From positions 1-64,000 of the forward strand of contig JANPGJ010000162.1 of assembly GCA_031423955.1 (NCBI GenBank): DNA of 64,000 nucleotides, given 5' to 3'. The stretch's first letter is position 1. Every line of letters starts with the position of its first letter. Positions 43,387 to 52,582 of this stretch are shown here, one piece after another. The position numbers and the translations under genes are program-made. Source of the stretch: JAEUOS01 sp031423955 (GTDB taxonomy: Bacteria > Pseudomonadota > Gammaproteobacteria > Burkholderiales > JAEUOS01). Under the pieces are notes generated by a model, which was given only the letters and a program-made list of their open reading frames with translations, searched no databases and was not told the origin of the DNA.

Positions 43387-45372
43387 ATGTCGGGGATTGA
43401 GTCGGTCATGCATGAAAAGCGGGTCTTCGCCCCTGGCGATGCGATGGTCAAGGCCGCCGCCATCTCCGGCATGGGCGCCTACCGTGCGCTTTGTGCCGAG
43501 GCTGATCGCGACTACGCGGGTTTTTGGGGGCGCCTCGCGCGCGACACTCTGGCCTGGCGCAAGCCGTTCACCAAACTGCTCGACGAATCGAACGCGCCGT
43601 TCTACAAATGGTTCGAGGATGGCGAACTCAACGCCTCGTACAACTGCCTCGACCGCAATCTGGAGAACGGCAACGCCGACAAGACCGCGATCATTTTCGA
43701 GGCCGATGATGGCGCGGTAACGCCGATCACCTACAAGGCGCTGCACGCCCGGGTGTGCCGGTTCGCTAACGCCCTGCGCGGCATGGGTATCGGCCGCGGT
43801 GACCGGGTCATCATCTACATGCCGATGACCATCGAAGGCGTGGTTGCGATGCAGGCCTGCGCACGGATCGGTGCCACCCATTCGGTGGTGTTCGGCGGCT
43901 TCTCGGCCAAGAGCCTGCAGGAACGGGTGATCGATGCCGGCGCGGTGGCGATCCTGACGGCGGACGAACAAATGCGCGGCGGTCGTGCCCTGCCGATCAA
44001 GGCGATCGTCGACGAGGCCCTGGCGATGGGGGGCTGTGAGGCGGTGCGCAACGTCGTGGTATATCGCCGCACCGGCGGCGCGGTGACCATGCAGCCCGGG
44101 CGCGATACCTGGCTGCATGATGCGGAGGCCGGTCAGGCCGAAGTTTGCGAACCCGAGTGGGTGGGCGCCGAGCACCCCTTGTTCATTCTCTACACCTCCG
44201 GGTCGACCGGCAAACCCAAGGGTATCCAGCACTCCACCGGTGGCTACCTGTTGTGGGCCATGCTGACCATGCGCTGGACCTTCGACATCAAGCCGGCAGA
44301 CGTGTTCTGGTGCACCGCCGATATCGGTTGGGTGACCGGGCATTCCTATGTGGCCTATGGGCCTCTGGCGGCAGGCGCCACGCAAATCGTGTTCGAGGGT
44401 GTGCCGACGTATCCGGATGCCGGGCGATTCTGGGCCACCATCGCCAAGCACAAATGCTCGATTTTCTATACCGCACCGACCGCGATTCGCTCGCTCATCA
44501 AGGCCTCCGAGGTCGACCCGAAGACGCACCCGCGCAACTATGCGCTGACTACACTGCGCATCCTGGGCTCGGTCGGCGAACCGATCAATCCGGAAGCCTG
44601 GATGTGGTACCACGAGAATGTCGGTGGTGGCCGTTGCCCGATTGTCGACACCTTCTGGCAGACCGAGACTGGGGGCCACATGATCGCGCCGCTGCCTGGC
44701 GCGACGCCGCTGGTGCCAGGCTCCTGCACCCTGCCGCTGCCAGGCATCATGGCTGCGATCGTTGACGAGGCCGGGCATGACGTGGCCAACGGCAACGGCG
44801 GGATTCTGGTGGTCAAGCGGCCGTGGCCATCGATGGTGCGCACTATCTGGGGCGACCCCGATCGATTTCGCAAGACCTATTTTCCGGAAGAGCTTGGCGG
44901 CAAGCTCTATCTGGCCGGCGACGGTGCCGTGCGCGACCGCGAGACCGGCTATTTCACCATCATGGGCCGGATCGACGATGTGCTCAACGTATCCGGGCAC
45001 CGGCTAGGAACGATGGAGATCGAATCGGCGCTGGTGGCCAACAGCAAGCTGGTGGCCGAGGCCGCGGTGGTCGGGCGCCCGGACGACCTGACCGGCGAGG
45101 CGGTGGTGGCCTTCGTGGTGTTGAAAGGCGCGCGGCCGACTGGCGCGGCGGCCAAGGCGATGGCGCAGGAATTGCGCGACTGGGTCGGCCGCGAAATCGG
45201 GCCGATCGCCAAGCCCAGGGAGATCCGCTTTGGTGACAACCTGCCGAAAACCAGGTCCGGCAAGATCATGCGGCGCCTGTTGCGCTCATTGGCGAAGGGC
45301 GAAACCATTACCCAGGATGTGTCGACCCTGGAAAACCCGGCGATCCTTGAACAGTTGAAGCAGCCGATTTGA
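43387..45372 (+). CDS. acs: Acetyl-CoA synthetase (AMP-forming)
   Basis: A 661-residue enzyme making acetyl-CoA from acetate, ATP and CoA. Motifs in order: FGGFSAKSLQERV, the AMP-loop YTSGSTGKPKGIQHST, TADIGWVTGHSY, FWQTETGGHMIAP (the Trp that limits the acyl pocket to acetate is present), DDVLNVSGHRLGT and TRSGKIMRR with K626, the lysine used for control by acetylation in known homologues. GGGAGGAG precedes the ATG. Downstream genes encode a probable acetate symporter, consistent with acetate use. Propionate may be a secondary substrate. Confidence 0.93.
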   Translation: MSGIESVMHEKRVFAPGDAMVKAAAISGMGAYRALCAEADRDYAGFWGRLARDTLAWRKPFTKLLDESNAPFYKWFEDGELNASYNCLDRNLENGNADKTAIIFEADDGAVTPITYKALHARVCRFANALRGMGIGRGDRVIIYMPMTIEGVVAMQACARIGATHSVVFGGFSAKSLQERVIDAGAVAILTADEQMRGGRALPIKAIVDEALAMGGCEAVRNVVVYRRTGGAVTMQPGRDTWLHDAEAGQAEVCEPEWVGAEHPLFILYTSGSTGKPKGIQHSTGGYLLWAMLTMRWTFDIKPADVFWCTADIGWVTGHSYVAYGPLAAGATQIVFEGVPTYPDAGRFWATIAKHKCSIFYTAPTAIRSLIKASEVDPKTHPRNYALTTLRILGSVGEPINPEAWMWYHENVGGGRCPIVDTFWQTETGGHMIAPLPGATPLVPGSCTLPLPGIMAAIVDEAGHDVANGNGGILVVKRPWPSMVRTIWGDPDRFRKTYFPEELGGKLYLAGDGAVRDRETGYFTIMGRIDDVLNVSGHRLGTMEIESALVANSKLVAEAAVVGRPDDLTGEAVVAFVVLKGARPTGAAAKAMAQELRDWVGREIGPIAKPREIRFGDNLPKTRSGKIMRRLLRSLAKGETITQDVSTLENPAILEQLKQPI

Positions 45373-45540
45373 GCGTGCGGTAACAGTGCTGGACGGGTGG
45401 AATGACCACCTGCTGTTGAAGTGAAGTGATGAAACGGGTAGTTGCGACGCGGGAGTCTGGTGTGACCAGGCACGTTTGAAGTGTTGCGGTTCCGGGAATG
45501 CCGGTTGTCCAGGCGGGCGGGAGCCGGGCGAATCCGGAAC

Positions 45541-45933
45541 ATGCCGGAGTCCATGCAGGCAGGAGACAAGACGTTGGATGCTTTGTTGCTGGTGCAGATT
45601 GTCAAGGCGATCGTCGAACTCGCGCTGATGTTCTTCATGGCGCGCGGGCTTCTCGTGTTGTTTTTCCTGCCATCGCCGCACAAGCTTGAAGGCAACCTGA
45701 TCTATGGATTGTTCGTCAAGGGCACCCAGCCGTTCGTCGCGTTGATGCGCCTGATCACGCCGCGTTTCGTGCTTGATCGTCATCTGCCCTTCGCTGCCTG
45801 CGCGCTGCTGGTGGTGGCGTGGGTTGGCCTGTCGATCGGCAAGCTGCAGCTGTGCGGCGAAAGTCCGCAGCACAGTGCCTGCGCCGCGCTCACCGCCAAT
45901 CGGCAAGCGGCAACGCCGGGAGCACCGAGATGA
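45541..45933 (+). CDS. Conserved two-helix membrane protein of unknown function
   Basis: I do not recognise the family. The roughly 130-residue product has two or three hydrophobic segments (LLLVQIVKAIVELALMFFMA, GLLVLFFLP, and AACALLVVAWVGLSIG). The last 30 residues have cysteines and are polar. The start is uncertain: ATG at 45541 or 45553, or a TTG at 45574 that has CAGGAG 8 bp upstream. Its stop overlaps the start of the TPR gene (ATGA), so the two should be translated together, between acs and the symporter genes. Confidence 0.6.
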   Translation: MPESMQAGDKTLDALLLVQIVKAIVELALMFFMARGLLVLFFLPSPHKLEGNLIYGLFVKGTQPFVALMRLITPRFVLDRHLPFAACALLVVAWVGLSIGKLQLCGESPQHSACAALTANRQAATPGAPR

Positions 45934-46586
45934 ATCGCGTACTGCGGTTTTACCTCGACCTGACCGCGCGCCTGGCGGTGCGCTTCAAGCAGTACGACCG
46001 TGCGCTTGAAATCTACAGCGGGATCGAATCGGCCACCGCCACTGGCACCGCGGATGCTGCCGCGCCGGTAATGGCACAAGGCCATGTCTGGGGCCTGAAG
46101 GGTGATCGCGCCCGCGCGCGCGCCGAATTCGAACGCGCGTTGCGCATCAATCCGGATCTCGCGGTGGCGCACTTCAATGTGGGCTGGGTCTGCGACCAGC
46201 AGGGGCTGCACGATGACGCCTTGCGGCATTTCGCGCGCGTCCTGGCCCTCAAGCCCGACCATGACCGCGCATGGTACGGCACCGGCCTGATCCATGTGAA
46301 GCACGGGCGTCACCTGGAGGCCAAGCAGGCGTTCAAGGAAGTAGTGCGGATCGAACCGATGAGCATGCACGGCTGGTATCAACTTGGAATGACCCATTTC
46401 GTGCTTGGCGAGATGGTCGAACTCGAGGGCCTGAAACGCCATACCGTACGCTTCAATCCGAAAATCGCGCATTTGCTTGACGCCGACATCAAGGCGCTGC
46501 GCAAGCAATCGGCTGACGAAGAGGGCCTGCCGGTTGAAGGAGGTGAAGGAAGGCCTGCAGCACCCAGTCCAATGGCGTCAGCCTGA
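45930..46586 (+). CDS. Tetratricopeptide repeat protein
   Basis: A 218-residue protein with three to four TPR units (for example GDRARARAEFERALRINPDLAVAH-type repeats between residues 55 and 165), preceded by a helical N terminus without a clear signal peptide and followed by a short acidic tail. TPRs bind other proteins. ATGA overlap with the upstream membrane-protein gene suggests the pair form one complex, possibly at the membrane. Confidence 0.85.
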   Translation: MNRVLRFYLDLTARLAVRFKQYDRALEIYSGIESATATGTADAAAPVMAQGHVWGLKGDRARARAEFERALRINPDLAVAHFNVGWVCDQQGLHDDALRHFARVLALKPDHDRAWYGTGLIHVKHGRHLEAKQAFKEVVRIEPMSMHGWYQLGMTHFVLGEMVELEGLKRHTVRFNPKIAHLLDADIKALRKQSADEEGLPVEGGEGRPAAPSPMASA

Positions 46587-46666
46587 GCCGGTTTACCGCA
46601 ACGCCTGGTAGAAAGTTTTAGCAGCAAGCTGCATCAACCAAAGAGGTCTTCATAAGAGGAGGTTGT

Positions 46667-46933
46667 ATGGCAATTCAAATCACTGAGAAGCACAAGGAAT
46701 ACTGGCAACGAAACCTGCGTGTGACCGGCGTATTGTTGTTCATCTGGTTCGCCGCCACCTTCATCATGGGCTATTTCGCCCGGGAGTTGTCGGGCATCAC
46801 CATTTTTGGCTGGCCGCTGTCGTTCTACATGGCCGCCCAGGGATCGCTCATCATCTACGTCGTGATCATCTGGTACTACGCGCGCGCGATGGGCAAGCTC
46901 GACGACGAATACGGCGTGGCAGAAGGCGACTAA
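46667..46933 (+). CDS. DUF4212 small subunit of a sodium:solute symporter
   Basis: An 88-residue membrane protein with two helices (VTGVLLFIWFAATFIMGYFA and GSLIIYVVIIWYYARAMGKL) and the short polar ends typical of DUF4212. Members are encoded directly upstream of VC_2705-type sodium:solute symporters, as here (10-bp gap), and are thought to be their small subunit. A strong AGAGGAGG ribosome-binding site precedes the ATG. Confidence 0.88.
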   Translation: MAIQITEKHKEYWQRNLRVTGVLLFIWFAATFIMGYFARELSGITIFGWPLSFYMAAQGSLIIYVVIIWYYARAMGKLDDEYGVAEGD

Positions 46934-46943
46934 GGGAGACATC

Positions 46944-49028
46944 ATGGCAACCAACGCACAAGAACGCAGCGCCTTTTTTACCCAGCTGCGAAAGGCTTAC
47001 ACCTGGTACACGGGCGGCTTCATCGTCTTCGTGATCATCCTGGCGGTGCTCGAGCAAATGGGCCTGCCGCGCAACTGGATCGGCTACATCTTCCTGATCG
47101 CCACCGTCGGCCTGTATGCCGGCATCGGCATCATGAGCCGTACCTCGGACGCCTCGGAGTATTACGTGGCCGGGCGCAAGGTGCCGGCGCTGTTCAATGG
47201 CATGGCCACCGGCGCCGACTGGATGTCGGCGGCGTCGTTCATCGGCATGGCCGGCACGCTGTACCTGACCGGCTTCAACGGCCTGGCCTTCATTCTTGGC
47301 TGGACCGGCGGCTACTGTCTGGTGGCGCTGTTCCTGGCGCCCTATTTGCGCAAGTTCGGCCAGTTCACGATTCCGGACTTTCTCGGCGCACGTTACGGCG
47401 GCAACTTCGCCCGCGCCATCGGTATCTTCGCGGCCGTGCTGTGCTCCTTCACCTACGTGGTGGCGCAGATCTACGGCGTTGGCCTGATCACCACGCGCCT
47501 GACCGGTGTCGGCTTCGAACTGGGAATTTTTCTCGGCCTGGGCGGCATTCTGGTGTGTTCGTTCCTCGGCGGCATGAAGGCGGTGACCTGGACCCAGGTG
47601 GCGCAGTACATCATCCTGATCGTTGCCTACCTGATCCCGGTGGTGTGGCTGTCGGTCAAGCACACCGGCATTCCGCTGCCGCAGTTCGTCTACGGCAAGA
47701 CGCTTGAGAAAGTCACCGAGCGCGAAAAGCAGCTGACTGACGATCCCAAGGAGAAGGAAGTCCGGCAGATTTTCGCCGATCGCGCCAAGGCGGCCAACGA
47801 AAAGGTCAAGGCATTGCCGGGGTCGCTCGATACCGAGCGTGCCAAGACGGCCAAGTCGCTCGAGGACCTGAAAGCAGCCAATGCACCGTTACCGCAGATC
47901 AATGCGGCGGAGAAGGCGGTCAGGGATTTTCCCAAGGACGCGGCTGCTGCCAAGTCCGCCTGGACCAAGGAGGCTGCCGTAGGCGCGCGGGCCAATCCAC
48001 CACTCAAGCATGCCGAGGCATTTCCGGGCAAGGACGAAAAGGCACGCGATATATCGCGGCGCAACTTCCTGGCACTGGTGTTCTGCCTGATGGTCGGCAC
48101 CGCCGCGTTGCCGCACATCCTGATGCGTTACTACACCACGCCGTCGGTCAAGGAGGCGCGGGAGTCGGTGTTCTGGTCGCTGTTTTTCATCTTCCTTTTG
48201 TACTTCACCGCACCGGCCCTTGCGGTATTGGCGAAGTTCGATGTCTACACACTGCTGGTGGGCTCGGAGTTCTCGAAGCTACCGGCTTGGGTGGCGTCCT
48301 GGCAAAAGGTTGATTCCTCATTGCTATCGGTCATCGATGTCAACAAGGATGGCATCGTGCAGTTGGCCGAAATCGCGATCGGCGGCGACATCGTGGTGCT
48401 GGCGACGCCTGAAATCGCCGGTCTGCCCTACGTCATCTCCGGGCTGGTCGCGGCCGGCGGATTGGCGGCGGCGCTGTCGACGGCAGACGGTCTGCTGTTG
48501 ACCATCGCGAACGCCTTGTCGCACGATCTTTATTACAAGATGCTCGACCCAAACGCTTCCACCGCACGGCGCGTCACCATTTCCAAGGTGCTGTTGCTGG
48601 TGGTCGCATTGGCGGCGGCGGCGGTAGCGGCGCAAAAGCCGGCGGACATCCTGTTCCTGGTTTCGGCGGCGTTCTCGCTGGCGGCGGCGGGTTTCTTCCC
48701 CGCGCTGGTGCTCGGCGTGTTCTGGAAACGCGCCAATGCGTACGGCGCGTGTCTGGGAATGATCGCCGGCCTCGGCGTGACGTTCTACTACATGGCCACC
48801 ACCCAGGTCTGGCTGCGCAGTGTGTTCAACGTGACGTCGCCGATCGTCGACAACATCTGGTGGGACATTCAGCCGATTTCCGCCGGCGTGTTTGGGGTGC
48901 CTATCGGATTGGCGGTGATGATCATCGTCAGTCTGTTGACGCCGGCGCCGGACGCTGAAACGCAGGAACTGGTGGAGCACGTGCGCTACCCGAGCCTGCG
49001 CGGCGGCATCAGCACGGAGACCAACTAG
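46944..49028 (+). CDS. Sodium:solute symporter (VC_2705 / acetate-permease-like)
   Basis: A 694-residue SSS-family transporter. Core segments are ASEYYVAGRKVPALFNGMATGADWMSA-type (helix 1-2 region), TIPDFLGARYGG and STADGLLLTIANALSHDLYY. Between helices there is an unusual charged, coiled-coil-like insert of about 125 residues (roughly 250-370) and, near residue 470, an EF-hand-like loop DVNKDGIVQLAE. With acs and DUF4212 upstream the most likely cargo is acetate or another short carboxylate driven by sodium. A strong terminator follows 45 bp after the stop. Confidence 0.88.
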   Translation: MATNAQERSAFFTQLRKAYTWYTGGFIVFVIILAVLEQMGLPRNWIGYIFLIATVGLYAGIGIMSRTSDASEYYVAGRKVPALFNGMATGADWMSAASFIGMAGTLYLTGFNGLAFILGWTGGYCLVALFLAPYLRKFGQFTIPDFLGARYGGNFARAIGIFAAVLCSFTYVVAQIYGVGLITTRLTGVGFELGIFLGLGGILVCSFLGGMKAVTWTQVAQYIILIVAYLIPVVWLSVKHTGIPLPQFVYGKTLEKVTEREKQLTDDPKEKEVRQIFADRAKAANEKVKALPGSLDTERAKTAKSLEDLKAANAPLPQINAAEKAVRDFPKDAAAAKSAWTKEAAVGARANPPLKHAEAFPGKDEKARDISRRNFLALVFCLMVGTAALPHILMRYYTTPSVKEARESVFWSLFFIFLLYFTAPALAVLAKFDVYTLLVGSEFSKLPAWVASWQKVDSSLLSVIDVNKDGIVQLAEIAIGGDIVVLATPEIAGLPYVISGLVAAGGLAAALSTADGLLLTIANALSHDLYYKMLDPNASTARRVTISKVLLLVVALAAAAVAAQKPADILFLVSAAFSLAAAGFFPALVLGVFWKRANAYGACLGMIAGLGVTFYYMATTQVWLRSVFNVTSPIVDNIWWDIQPISAGVFGVPIGLAVMIIVSLLTPAPDAETQELVEHVRYPSLRGGISTETN

Positions 49029-49072
49029 CAGTTCCGCCCGGCCCGGCTTGTCGGCCGGGCCCGCAAAAATGC

Positions 49073-49106
49073 AACCCCGGTCCCCGCAATGGGACCGGGG
49101 TTTTTT
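49073..49106 (+). terminator. Strong intrinsic terminator of the acs-symporter operon
   Basis: Perfect 12-bp arms (49073-49084 and 49091-49102) with a CGCAAT loop and a T6 run ending at 49106. A second GC-rich inverted repeat lies just before it (about 49037-49061). Confidence 0.93.
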
Positions 49107-49168
49107 ATTGGGCCGCGCTTGTGGGCGGGCCGGCTGCAAGCCCCGGCGATGCTAAAATGGAAATGCTC

Positions 49169-49258
49169 GGAGAGATGGATGAGCGGTTTAAGTCGCACGC
49201 CTGGAAAGCGTGTGTAGGCTAATACCTACCGCGGGTTCGAATCCCGCTCTCTCCGCCA
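49169..49258 (+). tRNA. tRNA-Ser (anticodon GGA)
   Basis: A 90-nt class II tRNA. The acceptor stem GGAGAGA (49169-49175) pairs with TCTCTCC (49248-49254), followed by G and an encoded CCA (49256-49258). The anticodon stem CACGC/GCGTG encloses CTGGAAA with GGA at 49203-49205. A long variable arm and GTTCGAATC T-loop follow. A TAAAAT -10-like hexamer lies at 49153-49158. GGA reads the UCC and UCU codons. Confidence 0.96.
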
Positions 49259-49389
49259 CGAATCCCGCGCCCCGCAATGGGGCGTTTTAATGTTGTACAC
49301 CTGTTGCTGCCCCGGGTAGTGGCCGAGTCACGTTGGTTCGCTCGCCGACGGGTGCTGCCGCCGGCACCGGGGTCCGCCTACTGGTCCGG

Positions 49390-49734
49390 CTACTGCGCCA
49401 CAAAGTCGATATCGGCGTACATCAATGCGCCAGACTTCGGATCCTTGCGCAGCGTAACCTTGACTGCGGCGTCCTTTGAATTGCCGTTTTCAGCATCGAA
49501 GGTGCGTTTGTTGTAGGTCCAGACCTCGTCTCCGCTGCTGAGGCGGTCAAGATTGTCGGGCTTGCCCGCGAACGACTCGATGTCGGCGGCTGCTCGATCC
49601 ACTACCTTGCCCTGAAACACGCTCCGCGAATAGCCATATTCACCGGAGCAGCCAGCCAGTGAGAAAACCAGCGCGGCAGCCAGCGGCAGGATGGCGGCTC
49701 GAGTGGGTCGCAGTGACAATTCAAGAATTTTCAT
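49390..49734 (-). CDS. Small exported lipoprotein of unknown function
   Basis: A 114-residue protein. The N terminus has a hydrophobic signal and a lipobox-like LAGC|SG near residue 29, so it should be lipid-anchored in the envelope. The mature part (GKVVDRAAADIESFAGKPD, DEVWTYNKRTFD, KVTLRKDPKSGALMYADIDF) resembles small beta-rich periplasmic proteins such as the BamE/SmpA type, but I cannot name it. The ATG at 49734 follows AGGGAC. Confidence 0.7.
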   Translation of the reverse strand: MKILELSLRPTRAAILPLAAALVFSLAGCSGEYGYSRSVFQGKVVDRAAADIESFAGKPDNLDRLSSGDEVWTYNKRTFDAENGNSKDAAVKVTLRKDPKSGALMYADIDFVAQ

Positions 49735-50273
49735 GTTGTCCCTAGTGGATTTCGTGTGCACGTGACGAGTACGGCAAGACGCTTCTTGATCAGTTGACCA
49801 CGCGAAGATTACGCGATGCTGACATCGCGCGGCTCAGTGCCGCGCCCGGTTACCCGGGATCATCCTGGGTCTCCCGAAGACGCACATTAGTCCCTGAGCT
49901 TGCGCGTCTTCCCACATTTCGGAAATCCGGACATCCTGAAAGTGGTACCTGGATTCGGAACCAGCCAGGCAAATGTCAAGCCGCCAGGCGCGGCGGCATG
50001 TCCGGGCCGCGATCATAGCTCTTCGGGCCGCATGTCGAGCCCTGTAACGGGCGATATGCGAACCTGTCACTGTGCGCCTTGGTTAACCATTGTTAACCCA
50101 ACTTGCTTCGATCGTCGTGATGTGGCTGAGGATTGCTACAATCGTCAAAAAGGTGAGGGGCGTCTTGGGGATTCATAATAGATCACGGTGGCGATTGGTC
50201 CGCGCGTTTGCGGACATCGTTGCCGCAGTGCGTTCGACCTGCATTTAACCAACCGGATACTTCCACACCCGCC
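49735..50273. other. Divergent regulatory region with a GGTTAAC palindrome
   Basis: 539 bp without a convincing gene, between the lipoprotein gene (leftward) and the cyclase-kinase gene (rightward). It contains an inverted repeat GGTTAAC-CATT-GTTAACC at 50081-50098, spaced like a dimeric regulator site about 175 bp before the next gene. Short open frames here lack ribosome-binding sites and family resemblance. Confidence 0.5.
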
Positions 50274-52427
50274 GTGGCCAACATCCTAGTCGTCGAAGAT
50301 GATCCGACCATTCGCGAGTTGGTGCGCCTGCATCTGGCGTCGGCGAATCATGATGTGATCACCGCCGCTGACGGCCTGCAGGGCTTGCAACTGGCGGTCA
50401 GCAAACTGCCCGACATCATCATTTCGGATGTGCAGATGCCGAACATGGATGGATTCGGCATGCTGGCGGCGGTGCGCGCCAATGACCAGACCGCGACCAT
50501 CCCGGTGATATTCCTGACCGCGCTTGACGATCGCGACAGTTTTCGCAAGAGCATGAATCTGGGCGCCGACGATTTCCTCAACAAGCCGGTCAAGCGCAAC
50601 GAGTTGCTCAATGCCATCACCGGCCGCCTGAAGCGGCTGGAGGGAAATCGTCTCTCGGGGGTGCACGCAAGTCTGGACGGGACCGATATTCGCGCTGCCG
50701 CGAACTTGCGAGCCGCCGATCGTGCCGCGGCGGTGGCAGCGGCGGCGGTTGCGGCGGAGGCGGCAGGCAGTGCCGGCGCGGCGTCGCAGGGCGCACCGCG
50801 CTCGCGGCCCAAGCGCTCGCTGGACCTGACCTCGCATTTCAGTTCGATGGAGGAGCGCTCGCCGCCGGACGTGCGGGCCGCCACTTCGCGCGAAACCGTC
50901 TACGGCACTGTGTTGTTCGCCGATATCCGCAATTTCACCAGCATGGCCGAGGTGCTTGAACCGGGTCAGGTGGTCGAGTTTCTCAATGCATTTTTCGGCC
51001 AGGCCTGCGAGCCGATCCTCGATCAGGCCGGCTGGATCGTCAAGTTTCTCGGCGACGGCCTGGTGGCGATGTTCGACGGCCGCTCCGGCAGCGACGATCA
51101 TGCCGAGCGGGCGCTCAAGGCGGGGGTCCTGATGGTGCTCGCCGCGCACCGCTTCAAGCCATGGATTCGCGACAAGTATCCGGGCCGGCAGATGCCGGAT
51201 TTCGCCATCGGCGTCGGCGTGCATACCGGCGACATTTCGGTATGCCGCATGGGTTCCGGCGAGGCCACCGAGACCACCGTCATCGGCGACACGGTCAATC
51301 TCGCGTCGCGCCTGGAGGGCAAGACCAAGGAACTGGGCTGGAGCATCGTCGCCAGTCGCGCGGCGGTCAAGGCCGCGGGGCGGCGCTTCATTCCCGGGCG
51401 CAGCGGCCAGCTCACGGTCAAGGGGCGCACCGGCGTGGTCGACATTGTCGAAATCACCGGCCTGACGGCGCGGCCGGGTGCCGACATGCAGTTCTATCAG
51501 ATGATCATCGATGCGGTGACCGCCAATTCGGCGGTGATCGCGCAAGGCCGGCCGGCCGATGCGCCGGTGCCGGTCGTGAGCCCGCCGCCGCGCCCCAAAC
51601 CGCCGCTGGATGATGCCCACATCACCATCGATGGCTACCGCATGATCCGCAAGCTGGGCGAGGGCGGCATGTCGAAGGTGTTCCTGGCCGACGAACTCGA
51701 AACCCAGGCGCAGCACGTGCTCAAGCTGTTGCCCATCGCCGCCGATGACGATGAAGAAGGCAACGAGATGATGCAGCGCTTCATCCAGGAATTCGCGCTG
51801 GTGTCGCAGATCGACCATCCGAACGTGGCGCGCATCTATCACCAGGGGTTCACCGATTCCTACGCCTACATCGCGATGGAGTATTTCCCGGGCGGCGACC
51901 TGCGCGAACTGATCGCGCGCCACCTGAGTCCGCAAGTCGCGGTGGCGATCCTGCTGCAGGTGGCAGGCGCGCTGACCGCGGTGCATGCGCAGGGCATCGT
52001 GCACCGCGACATGAAGCCGGACAACGTGATGATCCGGGCCGACGGCAGCCTTGCCCTGGCCGACTTCGGCATCGCCAAGCAGACCAATTCCGACATCTCG
52101 CGCACCAAGCACGGCGAGGTGTTCGGCACCCCTTACTATCTCGCGCCTGAACAGGCGCTCGGGATGCCGGTCGATCAGCGAACCGATATCTACAGTCTCG
52201 GAGTGGTGTTTTTCGAGATGTTGACCGCGCGCCGTCCGTTCCAGGCGGATAACGCGCAGGCGCTCATGTACCAGCATGTCAACGCCCCGATACCGCGGCT
52301 GCCGGCAGGCCTGGAACGCTTCCAGCCGGTGATCGACATGATGATGGCCAAAAAGCAGGCTGACCGCTTCACCACCGCCAACGACCTGATCGACAACGTG
52401 CTCGCTTCAGGCCTGGCTGACGCCTGA
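50274..52427 (+). CDS. Response regulator - class III adenylate cyclase - Ser/Thr protein kinase fusion
   Basis: A 717-residue three-domain signalling protein. Residues 1-120 form a receiver domain with phospho-acceptor D52 (ISDVQMPNMDG). An Ala-rich linker follows. About 205-390 is a class III cyclase with metal Asp residues D217 (FADIRNF) and D261 (FLGDGLVAMF), the Lys of VKFLGD that favours ATP, and TVNLASRLE carrying Asn and Arg. About 445-705 is a Hanks-type kinase: LGEGGMSKVF, K484, HRDMKPDN with D579, DFGIAK with D597 and GTPYYLAPEQ. All three active sites look complete. GTG at 50274 starts exactly at the receiver; a TTG at 50208 would add 22 residues. The hybrid kinase downstream may phosphorylate it. 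Confidence 0.9.
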   Translation: MANILVVEDDPTIRELVRLHLASANHDVITAADGLQGLQLAVSKLPDIIISDVQMPNMDGFGMLAAVRANDQTATIPVIFLTALDDRDSFRKSMNLGADDFLNKPVKRNELLNAITGRLKRLEGNRLSGVHASLDGTDIRAAANLRAADRAAAVAAAAVAAEAAGSAGAASQGAPRSRPKRSLDLTSHFSSMEERSPPDVRAATSRETVYGTVLFADIRNFTSMAEVLEPGQVVEFLNAFFGQACEPILDQAGWIVKFLGDGLVAMFDGRSGSDDHAERALKAGVLMVLAAHRFKPWIRDKYPGRQMPDFAIGVGVHTGDISVCRMGSGEATETTVIGDTVNLASRLEGKTKELGWSIVASRAAVKAAGRRFIPGRSGQLTVKGRTGVVDIVEITGLTARPGADMQFYQMIIDAVTANSAVIAQGRPADAPVPVVSPPPRPKPPLDDAHITIDGYRMIRKLGEGGMSKVFLADELETQAQHVLKLLPIAADDDEEGNEMMQRFIQEFALVSQIDHPNVARIYHQGFTDSYAYIAMEYFPGGDLRELIARHLSPQVAVAILLQVAGALTAVHAQGIVHRDMKPDNVMIRADGSLALADFGIAKQTNSDISRTKHGEVFGTPYYLAPEQALGMPVDQRTDIYSLGVVFFEMLTARRPFQADNAQALMYQHVNAPIPRLPAGLERFQPVIDMMMAKKQADRFTTANDLIDNVLASGLADA

Positions 52428-52582
52428 CTGCCGGTACTTCGCCGCGGCCGCGGCCGGGCTTGCGGCAGCGTGCCCATGGACATGGCAAAGCGGCGTCGTG
52501 AACGCGGGTTTGGTGGTATTTTCGGCCATTGTCAGCGCTTGTCGCGGCAGTTCCGGCAGCAGCGAACGGTACAATCGTCGCC

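Noticed and set aside
50286..52277. Very long open frame antisense to the cyclase-kinase fusion
   Set aside because: His/Arg/Gly-rich composition without family features; caused by high GC codon bias of the sense gene.
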